Part shown: positions 12,054 through 12,782 of the stretch, piece by piece | How positions within the stretch are numbered: position 1 is the first letter of the stretch | Layout: each line of letters begins with the position of its first letter | Source: an uncultured Butyricicoccus sp. | Lineage (GTDB): Bacteria > Bacillota > Clostridia > Oscillospirales > Butyricicoccaceae | Length of the DNA stretch: 12,782 bases | Direction of reading: 5' to 3' | Assembly: GCA_910584935.1 (NCBI GenBank) | Contig: CAJUDU010000065.1 | Span: 1 to 12,782, forward strand | Notes under the pieces: generated by a model | Database searches by the model: none | What the model was told of the DNA's origin: nothing | Seen by the model: the letters and a program-made list of their open reading frames with translations, nothing else | Made by a program: the position numbers and the translations under genes

Positions 12054-12782
12054 ATGAAATTGAAGCAATTTTCCGCTATTCTGCTTTGCACAGCGCTTTC
12101 CGCTGCTGCACTGCCCACAGCTAACGCAGCGTTTACTGATGTGCCTAGCGATGTTTGGTTTACTGATGCCGTTTCTTTCTGTGAAAATACAGGGTCTATG
12201 GTTGGCAGTAATGGACAGTTCCGTCCCTACGCCTATATTACCCGTGCAGAATGCGCATCACTTTTATCCCGCTTGGCAAAGGTTGATACCAAACAGTTCC
12301 ATCAAGAATTTCAGGATGTACCGTCTGCTGAATGGTATGCGCCTGCAATTTTCCAATATGGCGGCACCATGAGCGGAAGCCAGCAACAATCAGACCGCAA
12401 CCTGTTTTATCCTGATAGAAATGCAACCCGTGAAGAATTTGCACAAGGGCTGTTTCAGATGATGGTCGTTGCTGGTTGGAATGCAGATAGCTGGTCTTAT
12501 CCGTTTGCGGATTTGGATTCTGTTGCGCCGGAATGCCGCCAGGCTGTATGTGCTATGGGACAGCAAGGGATTATGGTTGGACAAAATGGTGTTTTTATGC
12601 CCAAGCAGCCGATTACCCGTGCAGAAATGGCAGTGATTATTTATAACCTGACCTATGGTTCTGCTGCACATTCTCAAAATGACGCATCTTCTCTCACACA
12701 GACGCAGCTTCAGCAAATCCGCCAAGAACTTAAGGAACCACTGATTAAAGCTCCTCTCAAATCACATGCAATCGAAACATGA
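12054..12782 (+). CDS. Secreted S-layer homology (SLH) domain protein
   Basis: The 242-residue protein has a signal peptide (1-25: KLK, a hydrophobic core, cleavage likely after ANA). It is then nearly all SLH repeats: about 27-76 (FTDVPSDVWFTDAV, ITRAE at 62-66), about 87-140 (FQDVPSAEWYAPAI, TREEF at 125-129) and about 150-200 (FADLDSVAPECRQAV, ITRAE at 187-191). A hydrophilic tail of about 40 residues follows. Three SLH repeats together bind pyruvylated secondary cell wall polymers, so the protein should sit on the cell wall. No enzyme or S-layer domain is attached. AAAAGGG lies 10 bases before the ATG, and the TGA stop is the last codon of the window. Confidence 0.92.
   Translation: MKLKQFSAILLCTALSAAALPTANAAFTDVPSDVWFTDAVSFCENTGSMVGSNGQFRPYAYITRAECASLLSRLAKVDTKQFHQEFQDVPSAEWYAPAIFQYGGTMSGSQQQSDRNLFYPDRNATREEFAQGLFQMMVVAGWNADSWSYPFADLDSVAPECRQAVCAMGQQGIMVGQNGVFMPKQPITRAEMAVIIYNLTYGSAAHSQNDASSLTQTQLQQIRQELKEPLIKAPLKSHAIET

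Noticed and set aside
1..12782. CRISPR array, insertion sequence or integrase
   Set aside because: No regular repeat-spacer pattern, transposase or recombinase motif was seen anywhere in the window.

Overview
The window looks like chromosomal DNA of a Gram-positive anaerobe of the class Clostridia, probably of Ruminococcaceae/Oscillospiraceae type. This is inferred from the Firmicutes-style AGGAGG ribosome binding sites, strong sigma-A type promoters (TTGACA-17-TATAAT), a type A RNase P RNA, SepF, the gene order rpmG-secE-nusG-rplK-rplA...rplJ-rplL, an S-layer homology protein, and the lysA and AlgI/DHHW subfamilies. No species is claimed.

Layout. Positions 1-2137 hold the 3' end of an unrecognised gene, lysA (diaminopimelate decarboxylase) and sepF (cell division), each of the latter two followed by an intrinsic terminator. 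Positions 2162-2579 are a complete RNase P RNA gene with a near-consensus promoter and its own terminator. Positions 2608-3387 encode a six-helix voltage-gated potassium channel with a TMGYGD filter. Its terminator hairpin contains, in its loop, the -10 box of the next promoter. That promoter drives rpmG-secE-nusG-rplK-rplA (3587-5921). Similar hairpins that look like ribosomal protein L1 binding sites precede both rplK and rplA.

The usual rplA-rplJ continuity is broken. After a strong terminator at 5940-5976 lies an accessory segment of about 1.5 kb (5981-7510). It holds a leftward XRE regulator, a divergent 47-residue ORF, a second XRE-like regulator, a 46-residue protein with an amphipathic helix and a basic tail, and a 69-residue protein with four CxxC pairs. 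The three rightward promoters here carry copies of a TTATAGATAT-like box at -10 or between -35 and -10, which suggests one shared regulatory circuit. rplJ-rplL then restart from their own promoter, an L10-type leader and an attenuator hairpin.

Positions 8782-11364 are a two-gene unit: an AlgI-like MBOAT O-acyltransferase and an AlgX/AlgJ-like DHHW (SGNH-fold) protein, a pair expected to acetylate an exported or wall polysaccharide. A 690-base gene-poor stretch follows. It contains an extended -10 promoter, two perfect hairpins and a 25-codon hydrophobic ORF, possibly a small RNA or small membrane peptide locus. The window ends with a secreted protein made almost entirely of three SLH domains. 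In Bacillus anthracis, MBOAT/SGNH acetyltransferases modify the polymer that SLH domains bind, so the last three genes may be functionally linked. The most unusual parts are the operator-linked island inside the ribosomal protein cluster, the terminator/promoter overlap, the paired L1-like sites and the structured locus at 11448-11611.
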